Below are positions 1 to 8,541 of a DNA stretch of 64,000 bases, in pieces. The notes under the pieces were generated by a model that saw only the letters and a program-made list of their open reading frames with translations, did not search any database and was not told the origin of the DNA. The DNA comes from Brasilonema sennae CENA114. Lineage in GTDB: Bacteria > Cyanobacteriota > Cyanobacteriia > Cyanobacteriales > Nostocaceae. Both the position numbers and the translations under genes were made by a program. How positions within the stretch are numbered: position 1 is the first letter of the stretch; each line of letters starts with the position of its first letter. The stretch spans positions 5,926,340-5,990,339 of the forward strand of contig NZ_CP030118.1 in assembly GCF_006968745.1 (NCBI RefSeq). The letters run 5' to 3'.

Positions 1-326
1 CGCAGTACCAGCGCTTGATTGAGGTTATCTTTTTGGCTGTTGGCAAATGCCTGCTGAAAGACTCCTATTGCTTCGGAAAATCGTTCTGTATTGTAAAGTT
101 CTATACCTTGTTGTAGTAATGTTTGGGTGTTGGAAGTTGGGGCGATCGCTTGCATATGAGCGATAAGCCGGGGGCTTGACGCTACGCGTATCGCATAATT
201 ATTTCCTGCAACCCCTTGAGCTAGCAGAAGTGGGACAGATAAAGTTGTAATTAATCCCAAAATTGTTAAAAAGATGAATCTCAGTATTCGGCGGTACACC
301 TCAAGTAGATGATGCTGTGGGAGCAT
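1..326 (-). CDS. TPR-repeat protein, N-terminal part (probably CHAT/TPR type)
   Basis: The gene runs off the left edge, so only about 108 N-terminal residues are visible. The ATG at 326 lies one base after the stop codon of the haemagglutinin-type gene, so the two are probably translationally coupled. The protein begins MLPQHHLLEVYRR, followed by a hydrophobic signal or anchor segment (about residues 15-40). A TPR-like helix pair follows (LLQQGIELYNTERFSEAI, then VFQQAFANSQ). In cyanobacteria, genes directly downstream of such exoproteins often encode secreted TPR proteins with a C-terminal CHAT peptidase domain. The CHAT part would lie outside this window, so that half of the call is inference. 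Confidence 0.7.
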   Translation of the reverse strand, partial: MLPQHHLLEVYRRILRFIFLTILGLITTLSVPLLLAQGVAGNNYAIRVASSPRLIAHMQAIAPTSNTQTLLQQGIELYNTERFSEAIGVFQQAFANSQKDNLNQALVL

Positions 327-327
327 G

Positions 328-3099
328 TCACCGCAGACTACAGCGACTATCTTCAGCCACGAGAAAAACTTCCCCTTTTTCATTTATCACCCACCCTTGC
401 GCCTCTACAATTTTGTCCGGCACAGTTGCTACGCTTTCCCTTTGTCTACTTGTCCCCGTCTGTGTTGACACTGGTACATCTTCCCAAATATTACTGCTAC
501 TCAGCGGTTCGTAAGGGTTAATAGCTAATCCCCCTTTGCCAGTGGAAGCCAACGATGATTGTTTTCCAGCCGTTTGTGTTCCAGTTGTTTGGCAACCCTG
601 TGCCACTTGCACGTTGACTGGTTCTACGGGCAACTGGACTAACCCCCGAGTGGGGTCAATATCTGGTGTGTTTATGAAAACACTACCATCTAAGCCAAAT
701 TCTGAACTAGCATCGATGTCATTGGTGCTATTCTGTGGGTTTGAGTTTCTTTCCTCTAGTCCAAAGATTGCCTGAGTAGTGATTTTAATATTGCCGCCGT
801 CTCCTCTTTCTGCCTTGGCAATAATATCGTTATTTTGATTGGGAAATGCAATAACAAACCCAGCATCAATGTTGATATTGCCACCATTGGCATTATTACT
901 AGCTTGAGCAGATATTAAACTATTGTCCTGCATGAGTAGTATATTTTTGACTTGCAGGTTGATATTGCCGCCTTCACCATTGGCAGTGGCTGCATTGATA
1001 GTTCCGTGATTGAGGCGAACAGAATTTGCCTCTACTTGCAAATTACCTGCTTCTCCTAAACCTGTAGCACTGAGGTTAATTTCAGCACCATCTTTCACTG
1101 TGAAATTAGGAGTGAAAATATTTAAGTCGCCAGCATTTCCCGTTCCTTCAGCTTGAGTCAACAAGCTACTGGGAACCTGTTGTGAGCTAGAACCAATTGT
1201 GCCAGTACCAACAACCTTTACAGATTCGGAAGCATTTACAGTTAAAGTTCCTCCTGATCCTCTTTGATTATTAACAGCATCTTTTTCTAAAAGAGAACCT
1301 GCTCCTATCTGTCCCCCAGCCTGAATAATTAACCGATTAACATTCAAAGTAACATTAGCCCCTTTACCTATGCCAAAATTATCAGCAGAGATAATGGCTC
1401 CCTTCTCGACAGTCAATTCTCCTGTAGTAATCTTCAAATCTCCTGCATTAGCAGTAGTAATGATCGAGTTTCCTAATTCATCTTTCAATGCTGGTTCAGC
1501 TGAAACAAAAATGCCACTTCTACCCTTACCTCTGAATTCTGCTAATGGTGAATTTCCACTTAAGAGAATAAAGTCTGAGGCTTTGATAGTCAAAATTCCT
1601 CCTTGACCTTGATTCTGAGCAGTAGTTGCTATCTGTGCCCCATCCTTGATAATTAGCTGTCCAGTGTTAATAGTTAAATTTCCGCCATTGCCTGTAGCTG
1701 TCGCTTTATCCTTAACACCAGCAAACAAAGCACTAGGATCATTAATTCCTGGTATTGTCCCTATCAGTTCTATTGACTCGGAGGCATTAACTTCTAAATT
1801 TCCACTATGACCCGATCCAAGAGTTTCAGTTGATACCTGCGCCCCATTTTTTACTGTTAGCTTTTTAGTTTCAATTGTTAGTGTTCCACCATTGCCTGTA
1901 GCATTCTCTTGAACTCTAGCAAACAGACCACTAGGAATCTTCTTATCTGCATCAATGAACGCACCCTCTAGTTGTACTTCCGAAGCACTTATCTTCAAAT
2001 TCACTCCTCTACCTGCGCCATAATTGCCAGCTGATATTTGTGCCCCATTCTTGACAATTAATCGTTCAGTTTCAAGTGTTAGTTTGCTTTGTTCCCCTGT
2101 AGCTTTCCCATAAACGTCATTGAACAGAAGAGTCGGAACGCTAAAGTCAAATCCCGCATCTACTGAGTTACCTTCCAGTTTTAATAATTCAGAACCTTTT
2201 ACTGTCAAATTTCCTGCTTGACCTTCAGTTCGAGCAATAACAGCAACCTGACTACCTTCCGTAAGTGTGACACGCCTTCCCTGAATCTGGATATCACCAC
2301 TACTATCACCGTCACTAACGACAAAAGCTGCCTGAGATAAGTTAATGTCTTGGAAGTTTTGGATTCCTTCATAGCCTAATACCCAGCCTTGGTCTATGGG
2401 AGTCAGGCTGACTACATTATTACCTGCAACACTTCCTAACTCAATTCGTCCTCCTTTTGTGGACAGATACCCCCCTTCTATTAGTACATCACCACCGACA
2501 AGCGCTAGGGTTTGATTGGGTGCCACTCTGAGTCCGATTAAATCGTCATCACTGTTGACAATTGAACGATTAACAATGCTTTTTGGCATTTCTCCAAAAC
2601 CCAGACCTATAGGAGCACTGATAGTTAATAAAGGCTTAGTCTGAGTAGCTGAGGTGTTGAACTTAAAGCCATCAGCGAAGATAATGCTACTTGCTGTACT
2701 GGCTAGAAAAGAGCCACCAATATCTAATTGGGCATTAGAACCAAAGATAATGCCATTGGGGTTGATTAGAAATAGATTAGCAGCGTTATTCGCTTTAATA
2801 ATGCCATTTATCTCAGAAATGGAGTTACCGGTGATACGGGAGAGGATGTTACGGATTTCTTTGATATTGTTAAAAAAAGCGGTATCTCCAGTAGGGACAG
2901 AAAACTTTTCAAAGCTATGGAAGAGATTATTTCCTACCCTGGTTCCTCCATCAATCTGAATGGTCTTGTCCTGAATTGTGACAACAGAATTTTCAGGCAG
3001 AGTTGTATCTGGAACAATTTGTGCTTGAGTGGAATGGGAAGCTAACAAATTGATAAAGATACTTCCATTGATTAACAAAATAATAGGAAATAGTTTCAT
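328..3099 (-). CDS. Filamentous haemagglutinin N-terminal domain exoprotein (TpsA-like)
   Basis: This is a 923-residue exported protein. A signal peptide (about residues 1-26, ending ...STQA) is followed by a haemagglutination-activity domain with the diagnostic NPNGIIFG motif near residue 110. The rest is imperfect beta-helix repeats with recurrent GG-[N/T]-LTI and KDGAQI motifs, as in two-partner secretion exoproteins. The C-terminal part carries two Cys residues (...QGCQ, ...SRCSL) typical of the cyanobacterial versions. The start overlaps the stop of the upstream PEP-CTERM gene by 4 nt, and the stop is one base before the next start. No TpsB transporter is visible in the window, so its secretion partner lies elsewhere. 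The likely role is adhesion or a surface matrix; the ligand is unknown. Confidence 0.9.
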   Translation of the reverse strand: MKLFPIILLINGSIFINLLASHSTQAQIVPDTTLPENSVVTIQDKTIQIDGGTRVGNNLFHSFEKFSVPTGDTAFFNNIKEIRNILSRITGNSISEINGIIKANNAANLFLINPNGIIFGSNAQLDIGGSFLASTASSIIFADGFKFNTSATQTKPLLTISAPIGLGFGEMPKSIVNRSIVNSDDDLIGLRVAPNQTLALVGGDVLIEGGYLSTKGGRIELGSVAGNNVVSLTPIDQGWVLGYEGIQNFQDINLSQAAFVVSDGDSSGDIQIQGRRVTLTEGSQVAVIARTEGQAGNLTVKGSELLKLEGNSVDAGFDFSVPTLLFNDVYGKATGEQSKLTLETERLIVKNGAQISAGNYGAGRGVNLKISASEVQLEGAFIDADKKIPSGLFARVQENATGNGGTLTIETKKLTVKNGAQVSTETLGSGHSGNLEVNASESIELIGTIPGINDPSALFAGVKDKATATGNGGNLTINTGQLIIKDGAQIATTAQNQGQGGILTIKASDFILLSGNSPLAEFRGKGRSGIFVSAEPALKDELGNSIITTANAGDLKITTGELTVEKGAIISADNFGIGKGANVTLNVNRLIIQAGGQIGAGSLLEKDAVNNQRGSGGTLTVNASESVKVVGTGTIGSSSQQVPSSLLTQAEGTGNAGDLNIFTPNFTVKDGAEINLSATGLGEAGNLQVEANSVRLNHGTINAATANGEGGNINLQVKNILLMQDNSLISAQASNNANGGNINIDAGFVIAFPNQNNDIIAKAERGDGGNIKITTQAIFGLEERNSNPQNSTNDIDASSEFGLDGSVFINTPDIDPTRGLVQLPVEPVNVQVAQGCQTTGTQTAGKQSSLASTGKGGLAINPYEPLSSSNIWEDVPVSTQTGTSRQRESVATVPDKIVEAQGWVINEKGEVFLVAEDSRCSLR

Positions 3100-3881
3100 G
3101 GGTGACTCCTGTTGAGTTTATTTCGTTTTGTACTTAGGAAAAAGCCCATACCTAAAGCGCCTAAAGCTAATAAACTATTGGTAGCACTAGATTCAGGGAC
3201 TTGAACTATTCTGTCATTTGTTTTTTCAACTTTTATTACACCAGATCTTAAAATATTTTGATTTATAAGCTCTGTAGATGAAACTGTTTTAGAACTAACA
3301 CGAATTTCATTGATTTTACCTAATAATTGGTTATTGATTATATACTCTAGAGAATTAACAGCCTGTATAGGATCATCTATGTCTTCAAAGTCGTATATTC
3401 CACTATAATTGTCAATGTCATTTAAACTACGTATTATTAAAGCTAATTCTGTTATTCCTCTGCTATCTAGAGCTTCACCGCTCAAAATATATTCAATTCT
3501 CCTATCATCAGGAATTAAAATCGCCTTCAAATTTAATGTGGAAGGTTCTGTTATCTTCTCTTCTACAAATTCTGGAAAGTATCCTCCCGGCTTCACATCT
3601 TCATTTGCATCAGCTATTCTACCTGTGAAATTCTCAATAGCACCAGGAAAGAGACCTAGGTTGTTAGTTAAATTATCATCTTGATCTCTTCTAGGATTAC
3701 CTGCTAAATCTATTGTATAAATTTGAAATTTATACCTTACCTCTGCAATGTTTATCTTACTCCCTGAAGGTTCATTTCCAGTACCTCTAGAACTTGCTGC
3801 TTCCACTGATTCTATACAAGTTCCAACAATGGTAGTTGTAGCAAAGGCTGTAGCCATCAATAATTTCATTGTCTTCATCAT
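3096..3881 (-). CDS. PEP-CTERM sorting-domain protein
   Basis: This secreted protein of about 261 residues has an N-terminal signal peptide (MMKTMKLLMATAFA...). Its C-terminus fits a PEP-CTERM sorting signal: VPESS, a hydrophobic helix (LLALGALGMGFFL), then basic residues (STKRNK). The open frame reaches 3899, but the ATG at 3881 is preferred because a GAGAGG Shine-Dalgarno sequence sits 7 nt upstream of it. The middle part has no recognised domain. The gene is first in an overlapping operon with the haemagglutinin-type exoprotein (ATGA overlap), which suggests both products act at the cell surface. Family knowledge links PEP-CTERM proteins to exosortase-dependent surface sorting; no exosortase gene is present here. 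Confidence 0.8.
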   Translation of the reverse strand: MMKTMKLLMATAFATTTIVGTCIESVEAASSRGTGNEPSGSKINIAEVRYKFQIYTIDLAGNPRRDQDDNLTNNLGLFPGAIENFTGRIADANEDVKPGGYFPEFVEEKITEPSTLNLKAILIPDDRRIEYILSGEALDSRGITELALIIRSLNDIDNYSGIYDFEDIDDPIQAVNSLEYIINNQLLGKINEIRVSSKTVSSTELINQNILRSGVIKVEKTNDRIVQVPESSATNSLLALGALGMGFFLSTKRNKLNRSHP

Positions 3882-4428
3882 TTCAAAACCTCTCGTCATA
3901 AAAGTTATTCAAATATCTTGAAAATTTGGTTAACCAAAAGATGCTTCGCTCAACTTCGTTACGCGCTTTGCAGAGCGAGGAGCTGCGCTAACATAATGAC
4001 AGGGGTATTTTGGCAAAGTTGGGATGCTTCCCATAATGCTGTACCTTCAATCTCCCTCAACACACTGTTTAGGAGAAAATATTTCTTAACATATCCCTGC
4101 TTGTCCAGTAGGTAGAGGAGTTATTGCCAACGGAAGCACTCATAGCCAAACCGGATTGTCGGCGTAACTTATTCCCGACCTTAATTTTCTGGTGTATTTG
4201 GGAATAATACATATCATCCAAACACGAATAGCTGTAATTTCACTGTTGTCTGGATTGTTTTCATGAAAACAATAATATTTTCTCACAAAAGCTTTACATA
4301 TTTTCCGTACTCCTGGTGTAAAAACGCAGAGCAACTTAACCAAAGGCTATGTTGAATGCTAAGAAGGTGCCAAGCCATAATACTCGCTCTTGAAGTCTCA
4401 GTTTTATTAAACAGATAGTTCATTTGCA
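3882..4428. other. Intergenic region
   Basis: About 550 bp separate the PEP-CTERM gene from the sigma-like gene. A 67-codon minus-strand frame (4140-4343) shows no recognisable motif, no convincing ribosome binding site and no biased composition, so it is not called. The segment near 3955-3990 resembles the GC-rich short repeats seen elsewhere in the window. The promoter of the exoprotein operon should lie in the right-hand part of the first 100 bp. Confidence 0.5.
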
Positions 4429-5403
4429 CTATTCTCGAAACTGAGAGCGAAATTTATTACAACAACGCTGATAAAAAACACTTAGAGTTGATATTGAAAT
4501 TTGAAATTCTGCTGAAATCTCGTCCCAGCTTTTTCCAGAAAATCTCGCCAAAGCTATAGCTTTAAAATTAGCATCTGGTCGATTTTTGATATGAGCTTGC
4601 TTAAAAAGATTTTCACTATCTTCTTCTATTTTTTCACGAATTATCTCAAATAATGAAGGTGGTTCTTCTTGCTGTGGTATCATCTCTAAATCAGAGAGTG
4701 AAGGTAATTCTCGGAGCCTGGGATCTCTGAGTTCATGATAGGACTCTATAATAGAGCGATCCAATCGAAAATTTACCCAGTTCATGAACTTTCTGTTACC
4801 TCTATCAGGGTCATAAGTATTAATTTTTCGGCAAATATAAGCTAGTGTTTTGTTAACAGCTTCTTCGTAAATTAGGTCATAAAACTGAGGCGAGAATCTT
4901 TGTCGATGCGGGTGAGCAAGCTTGCCCGATAGACGAATTGCCTCAACCAGTTCCCCTAAAGCATACTGCCGTAACTCAGTTAGTGGTGGGTGTTGTTGGG
5001 CTTCTAGTGCCAGTTTTTTGAGTTGTTCATCGTTCAGGACTTCTTGATAAGTCCGATTCCGCAAATCGTTTATCCATGCCCTCACAGGAAGAAATCTTGG
5101 GTTGTAATTATTAAGTTTCTCATCAATGTTATGAAAAAGTTTTTTTCGTAATTGTTCGTAAATTTCCTTAGAAATACTAAATAGAGGTTGAGCGATAGGT
5201 GGACGATCAACTTTGCGCGATGCTCCCTCTGGGAGCCGCCCCTTAGGCGATCGCAATATTTCATCAACGAGCCGAGTTAACGCCAACTCTCGTTCTTCAG
5301 ACTCAGGAGCATATCGTTGCGCCTGTTGGACAAGTTGTTTGAGTCGCTCATCCATAGTCATGAAAGTGCTACTGGGAGTGCAACTCTTTACTAAAGTGTT
5401 CAT
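4429..5403 (-). CDS. Sigma-70-like / sigma-factor-related regulatory protein
   Basis: This 324-residue protein has a central helical region resembling sigma region 2 (about residues 185-245: EEAVNKTLAYICRKINTYD then FMNWVNFRLDRSIIESY). It has a C-terminal helix-turn-helix resembling region 4 (about residues 285-320: GKSWDEISAEFQISISTLS). The N-terminal 130 residues contain two related helical segments (RLKQLVQQAQRYAP and QLKKLALEAQQHPP), suggesting an internal duplication. Methionines at residues 15 and 17 are alternative starts. The gene is divergent from the secreted-protein array and adjacent to its first leader, which makes it a candidate regulator of that array (inference). Specific sigma activity is not proven by sequence. 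Confidence 0.65.
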   Translation of the reverse strand: MNTLVKSCTPSSTFMTMDERLKQLVQQAQRYAPESEERELALTRLVDEILRSPKGRLPEGASRKVDRPPIAQPLFSISKEIYEQLRKKLFHNIDEKLNNYNPRFLPVRAWINDLRNRTYQEVLNDEQLKKLALEAQQHPPLTELRQYALGELVEAIRLSGKLAHPHRQRFSPQFYDLIYEEAVNKTLAYICRKINTYDPDRGNRKFMNWVNFRLDRSIIESYHELRDPRLRELPSLSDLEMIPQQEEPPSLFEIIREKIEEDSENLFKQAHIKNRPDANFKAIALARFSGKSWDEISAEFQISISTLSVFYQRCCNKFRSQFRE

Positions 5404-5483
5404 GATTGTTTTTCATTCTCTAAACAACCAGGTGGAGCATCAGATTAGGTGCTCCAATATGATGAACCGATGGTGTTGCGCTG

Positions 5484-5635
5484 AGTGAGTGTTCACTGCG
5501 CTTTGCATTAGTCATATCTCAATTGTTACTTTGGCTAAACAGCCAGAAATTATTGCTTTTGTTACAGAAATTAATATTTGAGATTTTGCAGAAAATGATC
5601 GCTTTTTCGTTGAGTTATAGACAGAAGGAGGGAAA
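5484..5635 (+). promoter_or_regulatory. Conserved leader, copy L1 (extended)
   Basis: First of four copies of a leader placed before each exported-protein gene. The shared core reads TTTTGCAGAAAA, then CTTTTTC, then GTTGAGTTATAGACAGAAG, ending in a GGAGG-like run. The upstream part (5484-5560, including CACTGCGCTTTGCATTAG) is shared with copy L4 only. TATAGA in the core is a possible -10 box; no canonical -35 sits 17 bp upstream. Confidence 0.6.
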
Positions 5636-5688
5636 GGAAACTTAACTGTAGCGACCAAAATAAGTACACTAAGTAAGGAAAGACGATA

Positions 5689-6129
5689 ATGAGTAGTATC
5701 TACGCCACCAGAAAAGCTTGGATGAAAAAAATCACCCGTCTAGTACCACTTTTCTTAGGGCTGAGTGTAATAAATGTAGCAAGTCTTTGTTTATCAACCA
5801 CTCAAAAAGCGGAAGCACTAACAGCCTCAGATTGGGTAGGAACATGGATCTGTAATAACGACGGTCAACCTCCAGTACAGGTAAGGTTCTGGCTGCATTA
5901 TGATTCGGTCATAGGGCAAATAGGTGATAATTCTTGGGCTGTTATACAAAGACCTTACGATCCTTCAATCGATCCTCCTACTGATCGCAAAGATCATGTA
6001 CTGCCTCTATCTGTTCAGAGCAATCAAACGCAGTGGTTTTTAGCAATACATACATGGGATCAGCGCTATGCTAGTGGCTTTTCAAAATGGAATGGTAGTG
6101 TTTATGGGATGTCCTGCACTCGTCAATAG
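5689..6129 (+). CDS. Small exported protein of unknown function
   Basis: This 146-residue protein has an N-terminal signal peptide (KKITRLVPLFLGLSVINVASL..., cleavage probably near KAEA-LTA at about residues 42-46). The mature domain of about 100 residues is rich in Trp and polar residues and has two cysteines (WICNN and GMSCTRQ) that could form a disulfide. No family was recognised. An AAGGAAAG ribosome binding site precedes the ATG. It is the first substrate-type gene after leader L1 and is followed directly by the remnant of a parvulin gene. Unlike the other three cargo candidates it carries a Sec-type signal, so it may not use the type I exporter. Confidence 0.65.
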   Translation: MSSIYATRKAWMKKITRLVPLFLGLSVINVASLCLSTTQKAEALTASDWVGTWICNNDGQPPVQVRFWLHYDSVIGQIGDNSWAVIQRPYDPSIDPPTDRKDHVLPLSVQSNQTQWFLAIHTWDQRYASGFSKWNGSVYGMSCTRQ

Positions 6130-6131
6130 AA

Positions 6132-6323
6132 ATTAGTCAACCTGGTCAACTTTTGCCTCCCACCCGGTTAGGGGAATGGGTAGTTATTGTGCGACTAGAA
6201 AAACTGATCCCAGTTCAACTCAACCAAGCCATGCGCCAGCAACTGCTCAATGAACTTTTTAAAAGCTGGCTGCTCTCGCAGCTCGCTAAATTGGTTAGTG
6301 ATGGGTTGATCTCGTTGAATTGA
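6132..6323 (+). pseudogene. 3' remnant of a parvulin-type peptidyl-prolyl isomerase gene
   Basis: The frame ATT AGT CAA CCT starting at 6132 encodes ISQPGQLLPPTRLGEW, then VVIVRLEKLIPVQLN, then QLLNELFKSWL, ending at TGA 6321-6323. This matches the last 60 or so residues of the two intact isomerases at 7624 and 9541 (ISQPGQLWSPMPLEEW, LLIVRLEKLIPAQLN). No start codon or N-terminal part remains; the match begins two bases after the stop of the preceding gene. It shows that the isomerase-leader-substrate unit once existed here too. Confidence 0.8.
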
Positions 6324-6368
6324 GCAATAAGGAGCAAGAACTATCTGTACCAGAATTTACTACTTTTC

Positions 6369-6470
6369 TACATAAATTAATATTTGGAATTTTGCAGAAA
6401 ACTATCGCTTTTTCAGTTGAGTTATAGACAGAAGGGAGGAAAAGGTTTAACCCTCTGTTCAAATACTAAC
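6369..6470 (+). promoter_or_regulatory. Conserved leader, copy L2
   Basis: Second copy of the leader (TTAATATTTGGAATTTTGCAG, with the shared AGTTATAGACAGAAG core and a CTCTGTTCAAATAC tail). An imperfect hairpin ACAGAAGGG/CCCTCTGT can form and would enclose the GGAGG run. This copy is separated from its gene by about 170 bp, which include a second block (6577-6611, GTGCTGAATTAAACCAGT) that recurs at 9393-9420. Confidence 0.6.
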
Positions 6471-6642
6471 CTACAACAGCTGTTTTGAAATTACGCAATC
6501 GAGGCACGTCACAACTACAGATGAATAGGGTTTTGACTGAACTGCTCATTCACTACTAGCTGTGATGTATCAGTAATTGAGTTGCGTCAGTGCTGAATTA
6601 AACCAGTTAATTGATACCTAAACATTTTCAGGAAGGAATGAA

Positions 6643-7416
6643 ATGGCAATCCAAAATATTAACCTTGGTACACTTAGTGAAACACCAACACCTGTCGAGC
6701 ATCACTCCGTCAACAGCAGTGAACCCTACGACACCTACCGTTTTAGGCTGGATAGTCCCGGTAACATCAACCTGTCTCTTACTGGGACGAGCGCTGATGC
6801 TGATGTTGTACTATATCGGGACGTTAACAACAATGGTGTGATTGATGACGGGGTAGACACGTGGATTCAAAATTCAACTTTTGGGTATAATGAGGCTCAT
6901 GATGAAGCGATTAATGTCGTAGCGGAAGCAGGTAACTACATTGCTAAAGTCTATTCATTTAATGACAATAGTACCGATTACGATCTGAGACTATCGACCA
7001 CTCGCTCTTACTCAACTACACCTAGTAACCTTCTCTCTAAGGAATTTACAGCAGGTGACTGGACTGGAATATTTCAGGATCAGACCTTTAATGGATCTTT
7101 AGGTGATAGCAACACTAGTGATCTTTATTACTTCCATCTCCTTCGCATTGGTGGTTCTGTTGGTTCTGATACAATTAGTAGTATTACTCTCTCTGGATTA
7201 AGCAACGATGCTGACATCCGACTCATTAGAGACTCCAATAACAATCGCATCGTTGACGCAGGTGAGGAAATTGATAAGTCGCAGAATCTTGGTACTGCAA
7301 ATGACACTATTTTCAACATCAATCAAGGAGGTTCTTACTACCTGCAGGTCTATCAATACAGTGGCAGTACCGACTATACGCTTAACTTTGACTACACCTA
7401 TGTTCCTCCAGCTTGA
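6643..7416 (+). CDS. Secreted protein with two PPC (pre-peptidase C-terminal) domains
   Basis: This 257-residue protein is built from two similar beta-sandwich PPC domains (about residues 5-120 and 130-252). Each has an acidic loop: DVNNNGVIDDG in the first, DSNNNRIVDAGEE in the second. Each also has the closing YxLxxx strand pattern (TDYDLRLS; TDYTLNFD). PPC domains normally accompany secreted peptidases, but no catalytic domain is present. No Sec signal peptide is visible (MAIQNINLGTL...), so export by the neighbouring type I system is the likely route (inference). It follows leader L2 and precedes a parvulin gene. An AGGAATG-type ribosome binding site lies just upstream of the ATG. Confidence 0.8.
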   Translation: MAIQNINLGTLSETPTPVEHHSVNSSEPYDTYRFRLDSPGNINLSLTGTSADADVVLYRDVNNNGVIDDGVDTWIQNSTFGYNEAHDEAINVVAEAGNYIAKVYSFNDNSTDYDLRLSTTRSYSTTPSNLLSKEFTAGDWTGIFQDQTFNGSLGDSNTSDLYYFHLLRIGGSVGSDTISSITLSGLSNDADIRLIRDSNNNRIVDAGEEIDKSQNLGTANDTIFNINQGGSYYLQVYQYSGSTDYTLNFDYTYVPPA

Positions 7417-7623
7417 ACATTGGTTGAGACCTTCAGGGGTAAGAAGGCTAACAAATAACTAAGGCATCTGGTAGCATTGTCAGACAATACTGTCAAACCA
7501 GATCGACAGGGTAATTGATGCTAAACGGTGCTGGCGCATGATGTATCGCCAGCACAGCACATATCTATCTGTCTTCCCCTTGCTTACAGAATCTTGCTTA
7601 CGAAATTGAGAAGCTAAGCAGAT

Positions 7624-8331
7624 ATGACAACAGTTTTACAACTTGGAAAACGAACAATTACGGCTGAGGAAGTCATTCCACTACTGAGTAGTTACCAAAT
7701 GCTGCCCCAATTGTTGCGTGAGAGTATTATTGACCAAGCGATCGCATCTATCGAATGCACCTCTGAGGAAACTGCTTTTGCTTACCAGCAGTTTTATCAA
7801 CAAAACCAGCTAACCTCAGACATTCAACAACAAGCTTGGTTAGAGCGTTATTGCAACAGCCAAAATGACTTAGGAGAAGCCTTGATTGTGCGGATGCTGA
7901 AAATTGAAAAATTTAAGCGTGCAACTTGGGGTAACAAACTAGAGTCTTACTTTTTAAAACGCAAAAGCCAGCTCGATCAAGTCATCTATTCTTTGATTCG
8001 GACTAAAGATAAAGGTATTGCTGAAGAACTTTACTTTCGCCTTCAAGAACGAGAGCAGACGTTTGCCGAACTGGCTTACGAATACTCACAAGGTTCAGAA
8101 GCTCAAACTGGTGGAATTATTGGTCCAGTTGAACTAGGCACTATTCACCCAAAACTGGCTCAATTGCTTTCAATTAGTCAACCTGGTCAACTTTGGTCTC
8201 CCATGCCCTTGGAAGAATGGCTGTTGATTGTACGCCTCGAAAAATTGATTCCAGCACAGTTGAATGATTCTATGCGTCGAAGATTACTTCGTGAACTTTT
8301 TGAGGGCTGGTTACAACAGCAGTTGAGTTAA
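7624..8331 (+). CDS. Parvulin-type peptidyl-prolyl isomerase (copy 1)
   Basis: This 235-residue protein has a SurA/PrsA-like helical N-terminal region (about 1-130) and a PpiC-like rotamase domain (about 140-230). The domain carries the pattern QTFAELAYEYSQGSEAQTGG, IIGPVELGTIHP and LLIVRLEKLIP. No signal peptide is present, so it would act in the cytoplasm or on cargo during type I export. It sits between a PPC protein and an RTX protein and is almost identical to the copy at 9541: about ten residue differences, nearly all in the first 140 residues. The upstream bases (CTTACGAAATTGAGAAGC) are shared with that copy. Parvulins of this type recur next to cyanobacterial HlyD/ABC exporters, so a cargo-folding role is likely. 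Confidence 0.85.
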   Translation: MTTVLQLGKRTITAEEVIPLLSSYQMLPQLLRESIIDQAIASIECTSEETAFAYQQFYQQNQLTSDIQQQAWLERYCNSQNDLGEALIVRMLKIEKFKRATWGNKLESYFLKRKSQLDQVIYSLIRTKDKGIAEELYFRLQEREQTFAELAYEYSQGSEAQTGGIIGPVELGTIHPKLAQLLSISQPGQLWSPMPLEEWLLIVRLEKLIPAQLNDSMRRRLLRELFEGWLQQQLS

Positions 8332-8401
8332 TGTCGTAAATAAAACAATAGAAATACTCATACTCATGACAGTGCGATCGCTATACGTGCTCACATTTTT
8401 T

Positions 8402-8518
8402 TTACATAAATTAATATTTAGAATTTTGTTTGAAAATTGCAGAAAACTATAGCTTTTTCAGTTGAGTTATAGACAGAAGGAGGGGAAGAAAACTTCACCT
8501 TCTGTTCAAATACCAACT
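8402..8518 (+). promoter_or_regulatory. Conserved leader, copy L3
   Basis: Third copy of the leader, 58 bp before the RTX gene. It contains the AGTTATAGACAGAAG core and can form a perfect 8-bp hairpin ACAGAAGG (8473-8480) with CCTTCTGT (8498-8505), which encloses an AGGGGAAG run. The TATAGA at 8468-8473 could be a -10 box, which would put the hairpin at the mRNA 5' end. Function is inferred from position and conservation only. Confidence 0.6.
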
Positions 8519-8541
8519 TAAAAAAATAAGGAGAAACTAAA

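Noticed and set aside
4140..4343. 67-codon minus-strand frame
   Set aside because: No ribosome binding site and no recognisable motif; the region behaves as intergenic.
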